Source: an uncultured Pseudomonadota bacterium
GTDB taxonomy: Bacteria; Pseudomonadota; Gammaproteobacteria; Burkholderiales; SCOH01
DNA: 5,363 nt
Direction: 5' to 3'
Assembly (NCBI GenBank): GCA_937863215.1
Contig: CALMFQ010000004.1
Location: forward strand, 1 to 5,363
Every line of letters starts with the position of its first letter. Positions within the stretch are counted from its first letter, which is position 1. Below are positions 1-5,363 of the stretch, piece after piece. The notes under the pieces were generated by a model, which had not been told where the DNA came from, did not search any database, and was given only the letters and a program-made list of their open reading frames with translations. A program made the translations under genes and the position numbers.

Positions 1-13
1 AGCGCGACATCAT
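1..13 (-). CDS. Possible start of the next operon gene, cut by window edge
   Basis: On the minus strand the stop of the preceding gene overlaps an ATG as TGATG (stop at 15-13, ATG at 13-11), followed directly by a second ATG at 10-8, giving M-M-S-R before the window ends. One-base stop/start overlap is common in phage operons and agrees with the tight packing of the genes upstream. Only four codons are visible and no clear Shine-Dalgarno sequence precedes them, so the call rests on the junction alone. Confidence 0.3.
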
Positions 14-534
14 CAAGAAACAGATGGAACATGTTGGGGTGTTGGTAGTAGCGATATGAGATTGAAACGTCCGAAATTAAATTCGTGTCCCCATTGGGTG
101 ACACCTATCCATTTTCCGACCCAGGAAAATGCCAGCCTGACTTCGTCTTCCGACGGCATTTCGCCGGTGCTTTGATTCGCCAGTATTTCGATCGGTATGG
201 TTATGACGGCGCCGCTGGATATTGCCTCGAACTGTTGCGCCCATTTGTGCTTCAACACAGGATGTTGGTAGCGACGATTGTAGATGCCCAGAGACGGTGC
301 CCGGTATTCGTCCGGCATGCGTATGCAGTCCGGATGCAAAGTTTCCAATCTGAGCGATTTGACGGCCTCGCCGAGTGCGTAGTGCCACAGCCCCACATCG
401 TTTACGATGCCGTTCTTCGTGCCTCGCCGTAGCCGGAATATGCTGGTAGCGGATGGCGCTGGGGGTTGAATATCCCCCAGGATGGGAGACGTCAGTCGTA
501 TCTTCAGATCGTGTAGCATCAGGGGCCATACCAT
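13..534 (-). CDS. Unrecognised phage-like protein following sbcC
   Basis: 173 residues from the ATG at 534; a second in-frame ATG lies five codons on, at 519. I cannot assign a function. It has no signal peptide, membrane span or nucleotide-binding loop. Visible blocks are LKIRLTSPILGDIQPP (10-25), a basic FRLRRGTK (33-40), GLWHYALGEAVKSL (48-61), IRMPD (71-75), LGIYNRRYQ (82-90), FEAISSGAVITIPIEIL (102-118), and a Gly/aromatic C-terminal block WVGKWIGVTQWG (138-149) followed by FNFGRFNLISLL (152-163). Alternating beta strands and a glycine-rich GRF ending recall uncharacterised phage proteins with a ferredoxin-like or RAMP-like look, but that is pattern memory only. It lies 26 bases after the sbcC stop in the same operon, so a role with SbcCD, replication or recombination is a context guess. 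Unlike its neighbours it has a recognisable AGGGG ribosome-binding site, which sits in a hairpin. Codon use and GC look like the rest of the operon. Its TGA overlaps a possible next ATG. Confidence 0.8.
   Translation of the reverse strand: MVWPLMLHDLKIRLTSPILGDIQPPAPSATSIFRLRRGTKNGIVNDVGLWHYALGEAVKSLRLETLHPDCIRMPDEYRAPSLGIYNRRYQHPVLKHKWAQQFEAISSGAVITIPIEILANQSTGEMPSEDEVRLAFSWVGKWIGVTQWGHEFNFGRFNLISLLPTPQHVPSVS
459..480 (-). repeat. Second GC-rich hairpin, 7-bp stem, early in the unknown gene
   Basis: Minus-strand CTGGGGG (480-474) and CCCCCAG (465-459) are perfect complements around an 8-base loop. The repeat lies 35 bases downstream of the start-codon hairpin, within the codons for the LGDIQPP block. 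Seven-base stems of this kind are expected a few times by chance in a window this size. Taken alone it is weak; it is recorded because it lies so close to the stronger hairpin. Confidence 0.35.
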
Positions 535-548
535 GTGACCCCTGATGC
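516..548 (-). promoter_or_regulatory. Perfect 10-bp inverted repeat (RNA hairpin) covering a ribosome-binding site and start codon
   Basis: On the minus strand GCATCAGGGG (548-539) and CCCCTGATGC (525-516) are exact reverse complements separated by 13 bases. The inner 13 bases can add four more pairs, one of them G-U, after one mismatch, leaving a loop of about three bases. The ascending arm contains the AGGGG ribosome-binding site, the loop-side region contains the ATG at 534, and the descending arm contains the second ATG at 519. No U-run follows on either strand, so it does not look like an intrinsic terminator. It begins 12 bases after the sbcC stop codon, close enough for a terminating ribosome to melt it. 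My inference is a translational gate that couples the downstream gene to sbcC translation, or a site for a regulator. Confidence 0.6.
539..543 (-). promoter_or_regulatory. Ribosome-binding site AGGGG of the unknown gene at 534-13
   Basis: The minus strand reads AGGGG, then four bases (TCAC), then the ATG at 534-532. The spacing is a little short but usable. It supports 534 as the start over the in-frame ATG at 519, which has no such sequence before it. All five bases lie in the ascending arm of the 516-548 inverted repeat, so in the folded transcript this site would be paired. Confidence 0.55.
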
Positions 549-560
549 GTCAACGATCCT

Positions 561-3170
561 CTACGCAGCTTCCAGCCGCACTTTGGACGTGAAGGCAGTT
601 TCGAGCACCGGACTGTGGTCGGCCACCCAGATCTGCGTATCAGCATTCTTGAGCCGTGCGGCCATTGATTCCAGCAAGTCTCGCAGACTTTCGATTCCGC
701 TCTGATCCAGATGCATCGATGGTTCGTCGAGACACAGCAACCCGACATCCGGGCATATCAGTTGCTGAACGGCCAGCAGGAACGCAATACCAAGCCGGAC
801 ACGCTGCCCGCCAGACAATTTGCACTGCGGCAAGATCGGAGCTTCGTGCTGGCTCGTACGCGCAAACAAAAACGATACGGCCGAGTTCGGATCGACCGAC
901 ACGGAGAAGTCGGAATCCATAGCCGCCAGATTGGCAGCCGTCAGCTGCGCCAGTTGTTCGAAACGATGACGCACGTACATCATGGGCAGCCCCTTCCGAT
1001 CAAATATGGCCCGCAGAGTCTGCAGTTGCCGCACGATCTCCGACCGCTTGTCGACCTCCCTCTGCTTGGCCTCGAGACCAGCCAACCGCTCGGAACTATC
1101 CTGCAGGGCAGCGCGCATAGCAGTGATGGATCCAACAAGTTCCTGCCTGCTACGTATGCGGGTCTGTATTTCATCGACCGTATCGGTCAACCGATCGCCC
1201 GGATCGAGCAACCAGTGGGCCGCCTGCTTGTTCGCCTTGATGGCACTCAACGCCGCATCCACTTCTTGACCAGCTCGCTGATGAGCTTCTGTCTCGGCGG
1301 CTAGCTGTTGTGTGTGGTTCGCCAGGTCACGTTCTGCGGTGACCAGATTGGCCTTCCATGCGCGCCAGCCATTCAGAGAGCTGTTGAGCTCCTCGATTTT
1401 CCTGACGATGCCACTCAACTCTTCGTTGAACGAATCATGCCGGCGCCGGGCTTCTGCCTCGTCGCAATCCAAGGACGCCAGGCGACGCTGCGCATCCCCC
1501 CGCAGCGCTTCCACGGATCCACGCAGGGTGGCATATTCAGCATATGCTGAATGCTGCTTGGCGGCCGTCTGCTGCGCGGAGTGCCGATACGCATCGATGG
1601 TGCGATAATTAATCACCAGCGCATCCACGGTTGCTTGATCGACATCCGCAATGGCACCTGGAACCAGCTTGCAATCCGGGCATACGGCTCCCATCAGTGT
1701 CGTATTCCACTGGCAGGCATTGGTCGCGGCGCGTGCAGTTGTCAGTTTCTGCCTCATCTGGTTGCACGCAAACACAGCCTCGCCGTAAGCCAGCTCAGCT
1801 TCCCGCTGCTCGCGATAAAAATCTTCGCGAGCGCGTTTCCGCTCCGACAATTCTTGGGTGATATCCTGCAGACGACTCTTGAGCTCAAGCAAGTGTTCGG
1901 CGGTGCAGAATTCAGGATCGGGTGTCTTGGAGCCACAGGCCGGACAGGCATCCGTGTGGATATGCGCGCCGAGGCGTTGCTCAATCAGGGTAGCCGATAG
2001 CTGTGTCAGCTGCCGTTCCTGCTCCAATTTCTGAATAACCGAATCGAAATCGACCGGTACCGCGTGCTTGTCCAGGCGGGCCTTGCTGACCTCCAGATTA
2101 TTCTCAGCAGCCACCAGAGCCTGGCTGGCCGTAACCTGTTCACGCACGGCCGTACCGAGTGTCTTGATGTCTGCCACCAACCCAACAAGATCCGCCAGCG
2201 TCTGGTCCGCAGTCTGCACATCCTGCTGCGTGGGGGCGACCATACTTTCCAGTTTGGCTACCTCGTTGCGGTGACGTATCACAGCCTCAAGAGCTTCGCC
2301 GCACGCCTTCTGCTGGACAGTAAGGCGCTCCACCTGTGCCCGGGCTGCCTGCAGAGGAGTCTCCGTCTGGGTTATGTGCGCGTCGATATCGCCGGAGCTC
2401 GTCACGGACAACCGTTGGTAGGTCTCCGTAACGGCGGTCAGGGATTGCTGCGCTCGCACCTTGGCCATCTCAAGTCGACTCGCTGCGTCGGAGCGAACCC
2501 GCTGACTGGTCTGAAGAACGGAACGCAGGGTCAGAACTCCGGTCAGATCCGGAATACCGGCCAGCCGCGCTTCAGCATCGGCCAGACTGGTCTTCTGTTC
2601 GTTCATGGTCTGCATCAACTGATCGATCAACGGACGATGGTCGACCATATCGACCTTCCGGATATTGATCATGGCGTCGATCTTTGAGCATACCCCTTCG
2701 CAGTGTCCGAGCCCCACCAGTTTGACGAACAAGGCTTCGCGCTCACTCGGCAGCCCGAACAGCAATTTATCGAGCTCTCCCTGCCGGATGAATATTCCAA
2801 ACAGAAGAGCTTTCGACGAAGCTCCCCAGATGTCACCCATCAGGGAATCCACCTCGGCGGCCGATTTGATGGTCTTTCCATCCCACTCAAGCAGACGGGT
2901 ATTTTTCTTCCCGATCGTTCGCGTAATCGTACCGGGCATGCCCTGTTTGACGAATTCCATTTTGACAACAGCCTTCGTCTCAGGATCGAATCCCCGGATG
3001 TACGTATCGGCGTTATCGTCCAACTCACCCGTGATGGCGAATTTTAGCGCCGACAATACGGTGGATTTACCGGAACCGTTGGGCCCAAGCAGGCCTACGA
3101 TGGCGCCGTTGGAACGAATATGCAGATGTTTGTGTTGTCCGAAATCGGACAGGGTCAAGGATGTGATCAT
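561..3170 (-). CDS. sbcC: SbcC/Rad50-type ATPase with two CxxC motifs in the coiled coil
   Basis: 869 residues; the ATPase partner of SbcD that clamps DNA and controls nuclease access. N-lobe: Walker A GPNGSGKS (29-36) and Q-loop IRQGEL (128-133, Q130). Long Ala/Glu/Gln/Leu-rich heptad-like segments run from about 180 to 405 and 505 to 720. C-lobe: GLPMMYV (727-733), ABC signature KLSGGQ (784-789), Walker B GLLCLDEP (810-817; D815, E816), D-loop HLDQ (820-823) and H-switch ADHS (850-853). All ATPase elements are intact, so an active enzyme is expected. The oddity is two zinc-knuckle-like motifs, CPACG (409-413) and CPDCK (497-501), where the family normally has one CxxC at the apex. Length lies between T4 gp46 (shorter) and E. 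coli SbcC (longer). The ATG lies three bases after the sbcD stop, with no evident Shine-Dalgarno sequence, so production is probably coupled to SbcD. The SbcC call is firm; the exact hook structure is inference. Confidence 0.95.
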   Translation of the reverse strand: MITSLTLSDFGQHKHLHIRSNGAIVGLLGPNGSGKSTVLSALKFAITGELDDNADTYIRGFDPETKAVVKMEFVKQGMPGTITRTIGKKNTRLLEWDGKTIKSAAEVDSLMGDIWGASSKALLFGIFIRQGELDKLLFGLPSEREALFVKLVGLGHCEGVCSKIDAMINIRKVDMVDHRPLIDQLMQTMNEQKTSLADAEARLAGIPDLTGVLTLRSVLQTSQRVRSDAASRLEMAKVRAQQSLTAVTETYQRLSVTSSGDIDAHITQTETPLQAARAQVERLTVQQKACGEALEAVIRHRNEVAKLESMVAPTQQDVQTADQTLADLVGLVADIKTLGTAVREQVTASQALVAAENNLEVSKARLDKHAVPVDFDSVIQKLEQERQLTQLSATLIEQRLGAHIHTDACPACGSKTPDPEFCTAEHLLELKSRLQDITQELSERKRAREDFYREQREAELAYGEAVFACNQMRQKLTTARAATNACQWNTTLMGAVCPDCKLVPGAIADVDQATVDALVINYRTIDAYRHSAQQTAAKQHSAYAEYATLRGSVEALRGDAQRRLASLDCDEAEARRRHDSFNEELSGIVRKIEELNSSLNGWRAWKANLVTAERDLANHTQQLAAETEAHQRAGQEVDAALSAIKANKQAAHWLLDPGDRLTDTVDEIQTRIRSRQELVGSITAMRAALQDSSERLAGLEAKQREVDKRSEIVRQLQTLRAIFDRKGLPMMYVRHRFEQLAQLTAANLAAMDSDFSVSVDPNSAVSFLFARTSQHEAPILPQCKLSGGQRVRLGIAFLLAVQQLICPDVGLLCLDEPSMHLDQSGIESLRDLLESMAARLKNADTQIWVADHSPVLETAFTSKVRLEAA
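1535..1552. repeat. 18-bp perfect palindrome inside sbcC
   Basis: ATTCAGCATATGCTGAAT equals its own reverse complement over all 18 bases with no spacer. It lies in the sbcC coding region for the second coiled-coil arm and encodes the residues HSAYAEY, so it is compatible with ordinary coding. About 0.02 perfect 18-bp palindromes would be expected by chance in a random window of this length, so it is uncommon but not decisive. It could be a dimeric repressor site or a coincidence of codon choice. Confidence 0.5.
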
Positions 3171-3173
3171 GAA

Positions 3174-4307
3174 TTAAATGGAGGGTTCGAGCCGATCAAC
3201 GAAATCGCGCAAAACGGTTGCGTGATCGGCGTCGGGATTGAGCAGTATTGCTGCCGTGCGTCCGATGTCAGAATCTGGCGGTACGATGCCCTGCAGAAAT
3301 GCTTCAGGTGGTTTCGCATCCATCTGAGCAGCCTGAAAGCCAAAAGCTGATGCCAGCGAAACAGCATCGCCGATCGTGTAGGACCTGGACCGCACCAATG
3401 TATTCGGGCCGGCCACCATGTTTAGGCGGGTCCGCACATCTTCAAGCGAGTCAGCATAGTTGATGAGAAACAACGCCGGCTTGTTTTTGATCTGCCGCAA
3501 CTCCTGCATGACGGCCTGCACCTTTTCCTCGGAATCAAGACGCCGCGGATAAACCGGGCGATTTGCTACGGGGATATTTTCGACCACCTTCATCCCGCGC
3601 GTACGATCCCACTCCATGAGTGAGCAGGTGCAGTCAATCGGATCCCCGCTTTTTGCCACCTCGGTAGCCCCAGGATAACCCACCAGACAATCATTGTGCG
3701 TCTTGAATTCCCGGATGTGAATGTCACCCAGCAGAATGGCAGCATAGATGTTGGTCGGTAGATCGGTTATCGACAGCGCTGTCGGATCGGGATAGCCACA
3801 AAACTCGCGAATCGGCCCGTGCCATAGCAGCACATCGGCATTCTCGGTGTCGGCAGTGGCTCGTTGCAAAAACACATCGGACGGCATCGATGGCAAACAA
3901 AGCACGCGCAGCGTATCGCCTTTCTTGGCATCGCCGATCGAAATAGTCTGATTGTCCACCAGGTATATGCCCCCGCGTTCCTTATCCGACAGGCGTTCCC
4001 GCACTTTACGGATCGACTCGATCCAGTGGGGTTTACAGGCATCGTGATTACCCGAGATGACATGCATGCGTATGCCGGCTTCGCGGCACGCCAGATCGAT
4101 TTCCTGCAGCTGCTCACTGACCTGGCTGGTCAGTCGGGTTGTATCCAGGATATCGCCGCCGTGCAGGATGTCACGGACACCCTGCTTTTCGGCTATATGG
4201 ACAACAGAAAGAAGGGCACGGAAGAAGTCGACGCCGCGCTCGACGGACCCCATTGAGGATCCGCGCAAATGCGAGTCGGCGGTAAAGATGAATCGAACAC
4301 TGCTCAT
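3174..4307 (-). CDS. sbcD: SbcD/Mre11-type nuclease subunit (T4 gp47-like metallophosphoesterase)
   Basis: 377 residues, close to T4 gp47 and E. coli SbcD in size. This is the Mn-dependent nuclease half of an SbcCD complex that opens hairpins and resects DNA ends. Calcineurin-type phosphoesterase motifs appear in order: FTADSHL (8-14; D11, H13), HGGDILD (49-55; D52), SGNHDA (85-90; N87, H88), HG (163-164) and LLGDIHI (192-198; D195, H197). In most Mre11/SbcD proteins the last motif is GHxH, so D195 stands where the first histidine is expected. The C-terminal 130 or so residues should hold the capping domain and the SbcC-binding helices; the detail is not recognisable by eye. Its ATG comes three bases after the RNase H-like TAA, and its own TAA is three bases before the sbcC ATG. 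That order (D then C) is the usual one for this pair. No good ribosome-binding site precedes it. Confidence 0.93.
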   Translation of the reverse strand: MSSVRFIFTADSHLRGSSMGSVERGVDFFRALLSVVHIAEKQGVRDILHGGDILDTTRLTSQVSEQLQEIDLACREAGIRMHVISGNHDACKPHWIESIRKVRERLSDKERGGIYLVDNQTISIGDAKKGDTLRVLCLPSMPSDVFLQRATADTENADVLLWHGPIREFCGYPDPTALSITDLPTNIYAAILLGDIHIREFKTHNDCLVGYPGATEVAKSGDPIDCTCSLMEWDRTRGMKVVENIPVANRPVYPRRLDSEEKVQAVMQELRQIKNKPALFLINYADSLEDVRTRLNMVAGPNTLVRSRSYTIGDAVSLASAFGFQAAQMDAKPPEAFLQGIVPPDSDIGRTAAILLNPDADHATVLRDFVDRLEPSI

Positions 4308-4310
4308 TGA

Positions 4311-4946
4311 TTATTCGAATTGTGAAGGTTTATCAGAAGGTTGGGCTTGGGGAGGTGTCAGGCGGTTGACAATTTCAGGATGGATATCGTCCAGGAATTG
4401 CTTCAAGGATTTGCGCGCGGCACCGCAGAGCATATCGGCCACACCCTGCGCCCCCACGACATTGCGGGGACGTTGCAGGGGCAGAATGTCAAAATATTGT
4501 TCCCAGTAGGAAAGCGCCGCCCACATGTCGAGATTATTGCGCCGGCGGTTCAACGTCAGTCCGTCGTACCCACGCAGAACACTCAAGATCAGATTTTCGC
4601 GATCGCCTACCCATATGATCTCAGGACGTTTCTCGTGTCCTTCCTCAATGGCACGCCGGCTATCCAGCACCTTCGAGTTTTCGGCGATGAACACCAGACC
4701 ATTCAAAAGGGCCTGCAACTCGGCACGCTCTACAGACGTCCGGGAAGAGGTCGATACTCCGTGATCGAATGTTCCGGTATGCCGGTTGAATACGACGTGC
4801 GCGGAGGCGCCTGGAACATCGACTTGCCCGGACCCGTCCGTGTAGAGGAACCATGGCGTGTCGGACCGTTTGGCCCGCATTTCTACATTGGCTTGATGGA
4901 GTTTTACCTGCTCGAAATAGGATGGTGCTTTGTCTTCTTCGCTCAT
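4311..4946 (-). CDS. RNase H-fold nuclease (RNase HI-like)
   Basis: 211 residues. Probably cleaves the RNA strand of RNA-DNA hybrids, for example replication primers. After a charged N-terminal extension of about 33 residues comes FLYTDGSG (33-40, first catalytic Asp D37) on the first beta strand. It is followed by a TSVERAELQALLNGL helix (70-84, Glu E76), a WVGDREN strand end (112-118, Asp D115) and GVADMLCGAAR (168-178, Asp D171). These fit the D-E-D-D set of RNase HI in order and rough spacing. The C-terminal part differs from bacterial RNase HI: the conserved histidine about ten residues before the last Asp is not present, and there is a basic RRRNN stretch (134-138). The tail after 185 is Pro/Gln-rich. 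I chose the ATG at 4946 because it lies two bases after the methyltransferase TGA; the longer frame from 5042 would overlap that gene by 94 bases and add no domain. There is no clear Shine-Dalgarno sequence, so coupled translation is likely. It could instead act on another nucleic-acid substrate. Confidence 0.82.
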   Translation of the reverse strand: MSEEDKAPSYFEQVKLHQANVEMRAKRSDTPWFLYTDGSGQVDVPGASAHVVFNRHTGTFDHGVSTSSRTSVERAELQALLNGLVFIAENSKVLDSRRAIEEGHEKRPEIIWVGDRENLILSVLRGYDGLTLNRRRNNLDMWAALSYWEQYFDILPLQRPRNVVGAQGVADMLCGAARKSLKQFLDDIHPEIVNRLTPPQAQPSDKPSQFE

Positions 4947-4948
4947 TG

Positions 4949-5363
4949 TCAGATGTGTATTAATTTTCCGAGATACGAGACGGACTTGAGTCTGTCCAGC
5001 ATGATTTGTCCATAAGCGACAAGCGCCATCGGGGCACCACAATTATGCGGGTATGGATTGCCATGCCGGTCGCAAAACGTGATGCGTCCTCGCAGAAACA
5101 GCACACCGCTGGCCCGCCCCCACACATAAGTGTCCCACCATATCGTATCCGTTCTGGTAAACACCAACGCCAATGCATGATGCGCGCTGGCCCGATCGAG
5201 CCACTTGGCAATGTGGCGGAAATCGTACGGTGGATTCATGAATACCGTTCCGTACCATGGCGCGACCAGACCGTCATCATCCAGCGTCAGATGCCGATCG
5301 GCCGTATCCCACGGGCGATGAGTTGCCGTGCATGGATCAAGATCAAAATGCCCCAACTGGGAC
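4949..5363 (-). CDS. Phage-type DNA N6-adenine methyltransferase (Dam-like), 5' end cut by window edge
   Basis: Transfers a methyl group from S-adenosylmethionine to adenine N6 in DNA. Numbering from the TTG codon at 5356, I see FDLDPC (4-9), DDDGL (26-30), VFMNPPYD (38-45) with the NPPY catalytic motif of amino-methyltransferases, then RTDT (68-71), FLRGR (87-91) and a hydrophobic PMALVAYG strand (109-116). This order (FDLDPCA, DDGL, NPPY, TDT, FLRGR) is characteristic of the short phage Dam family. The frame stays open through the window edge (S-Q before the TTG), and the usual N-terminal part that precedes FDLDPC is absent. I therefore treat it as a 5'-truncated view of a longer gene, not as a gene starting at TTG. 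It ends in TGA two bases before the RNase H-like ATG. Target specificity is not readable from sequence; GATC is a guess by family name only. Role: protection of phage DNA or epigenetic marking. Confidence 0.9.
   Translation of the reverse strand, partial: SQLGHFDLDPCTATHRPWDTADRHLTLDDDGLVAPWYGTVFMNPPYDFRHIAKWLDRASAHHALALVFTRTDTIWWDTYVWGRASGVLFLRGRITFCDRHGNPYPHNCGAPMALVAYGQIMLDRLKSVSYLGKLIHI

Larger units (their letters stand above)
1..5363 (-). other. Single co-directional DNA-metabolism operon
   Basis: Five genes and a possible sixth run on the minus strand with gaps of 2, 3, 3 and 26 bases and a final one-base overlap. I see no promoter, no terminator with a U-run, and no divergent gene in the window, so the promoter is presumably beyond position 5363. 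Co-transcription of a DNA methyltransferase, an RNase H-like protein and SbcD-SbcC fits an early or middle phage replication/recombination block. Confidence 0.75.

Noticed and set aside
13..534. Unknown gene as a CRISPR Cas5/Cas7-type protein
   Set aside because: A RAMP-like look is only a pattern impression. There is no other cas gene and no repeat array in the window, so a CRISPR assignment is not supported.
516..548. Hairpin as an intrinsic terminator after sbcC
   Set aside because: No U-run follows the stem on either strand, and the ribosome-binding site and start codon of the next gene lie within it.
2064..2687. Open frame of 207 codons on the plus strand inside sbcC
   Set aside because: It lies wholly antisense to a clear SbcC coding region and its translation shows no domain. 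Long antisense frames are common opposite coiled-coil genes of this GC content. The same applies to the plus-strand frames at 711-1304, 1551-2000, 2665-3177 and 4341-5015.
3771..3784. 14-bp perfect palindrome CGACAGCGCTGTCG in sbcD
   Set aside because: About one such palindrome in three windows of this size is expected by chance, and nothing in its position suggests a function.
4116..4134. 7-bp inverted repeat ACTGACC/GGTCAGT in sbcD
   Set aside because: Stems of this length are expected several times by chance here, and it lies mid-gene.
4367..4372. Plus-strand TTGACA resembling a -35 box
   Set aside because: It lies inside the RNase H-like coding region, points away from every supported gene, and has no convincing -10 partner or plus-strand gene to serve.
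4599..4606. GCGATCGC octamer (HIP1-like) as a sign of a cyanobacterial source
   Set aside because: Only one copy was seen. A cyanobacterial genome rich in HIP1 would be expected to show several.
4947..5042. Upstream ATG at 5042 for the RNase H-like gene
   Set aside because: It would add 32 residues that overlap the methyltransferase coding region and match no part of the RNase H fold. The ATG at 4946 fits the 2-base junction pattern of the operon.
5354..5356. TTG at 5356 as the methyltransferase start
   Set aside because: The frame continues upstream to the window edge, and the FDLDPC motif is normally preceded by more protein. The TTG encodes an internal Leu.

Overview
This window reads as one strand-uniform, tightly packed operon from a phage or prophage genome. 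All supported genes lie on the minus strand, so transcription runs from position 5363 down to 1. The phage reading rests on gene content and packing: a phage-type N6-adenine methyltransferase, an RNase H-fold protein and a phage-sized SbcD/SbcC (T4 gp47/gp46-like) pair, with almost no intergenic DNA. GC is moderate, roughly 55 percent by eye. I see no tRNA, rRNA, CRISPR array, insertion sequence, integrase or structural gene. The host cannot be named from this sequence.

Layout in transcription order: (1) 5363-4949, the C-terminal part of a Dam-like adenine methyltransferase, cut by the window edge. (2) 4946-4311, an RNase H-fold protein with all four acidic catalytic positions. (3) 4307-3174, an SbcD/Mre11-type metallophosphoesterase. 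(4) 3170-561, an SbcC/Rad50-type ABC ATPase with a long coiled coil and, unusually, two CxxC motifs. (5) 534-13, an unrecognised 173-residue protein with phage-family character. (6) A possible next gene starting in the last 13 bases. No gap between genes exceeds 26 bases, so no long non-coding stretch needs separate description.

The genes form a plausible DNA-metabolism module. SbcCD would trim DNA ends and hairpins during recombination-dependent replication. RNase H would remove RNA-DNA hybrids or primers. The methyltransferase would mark phage DNA. The first three junctions have 2-3 base gaps and no clear Shine-Dalgarno sequence, which suggests translational coupling. The fourth junction differs: the last full gene has an AGGGG ribosome-binding site buried in a perfect 10-bp RNA hairpin that brackets its start codon. 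This looks like a translational gate.

The points most worth a second look are the hairpin over the start of the unknown gene, the paired CxxC motifs placed symmetrically inside the SbcC coiled coil, the unknown gene itself, an 18-bp perfect palindrome inside sbcC, and roughly two-fold more GATC sites than expected.
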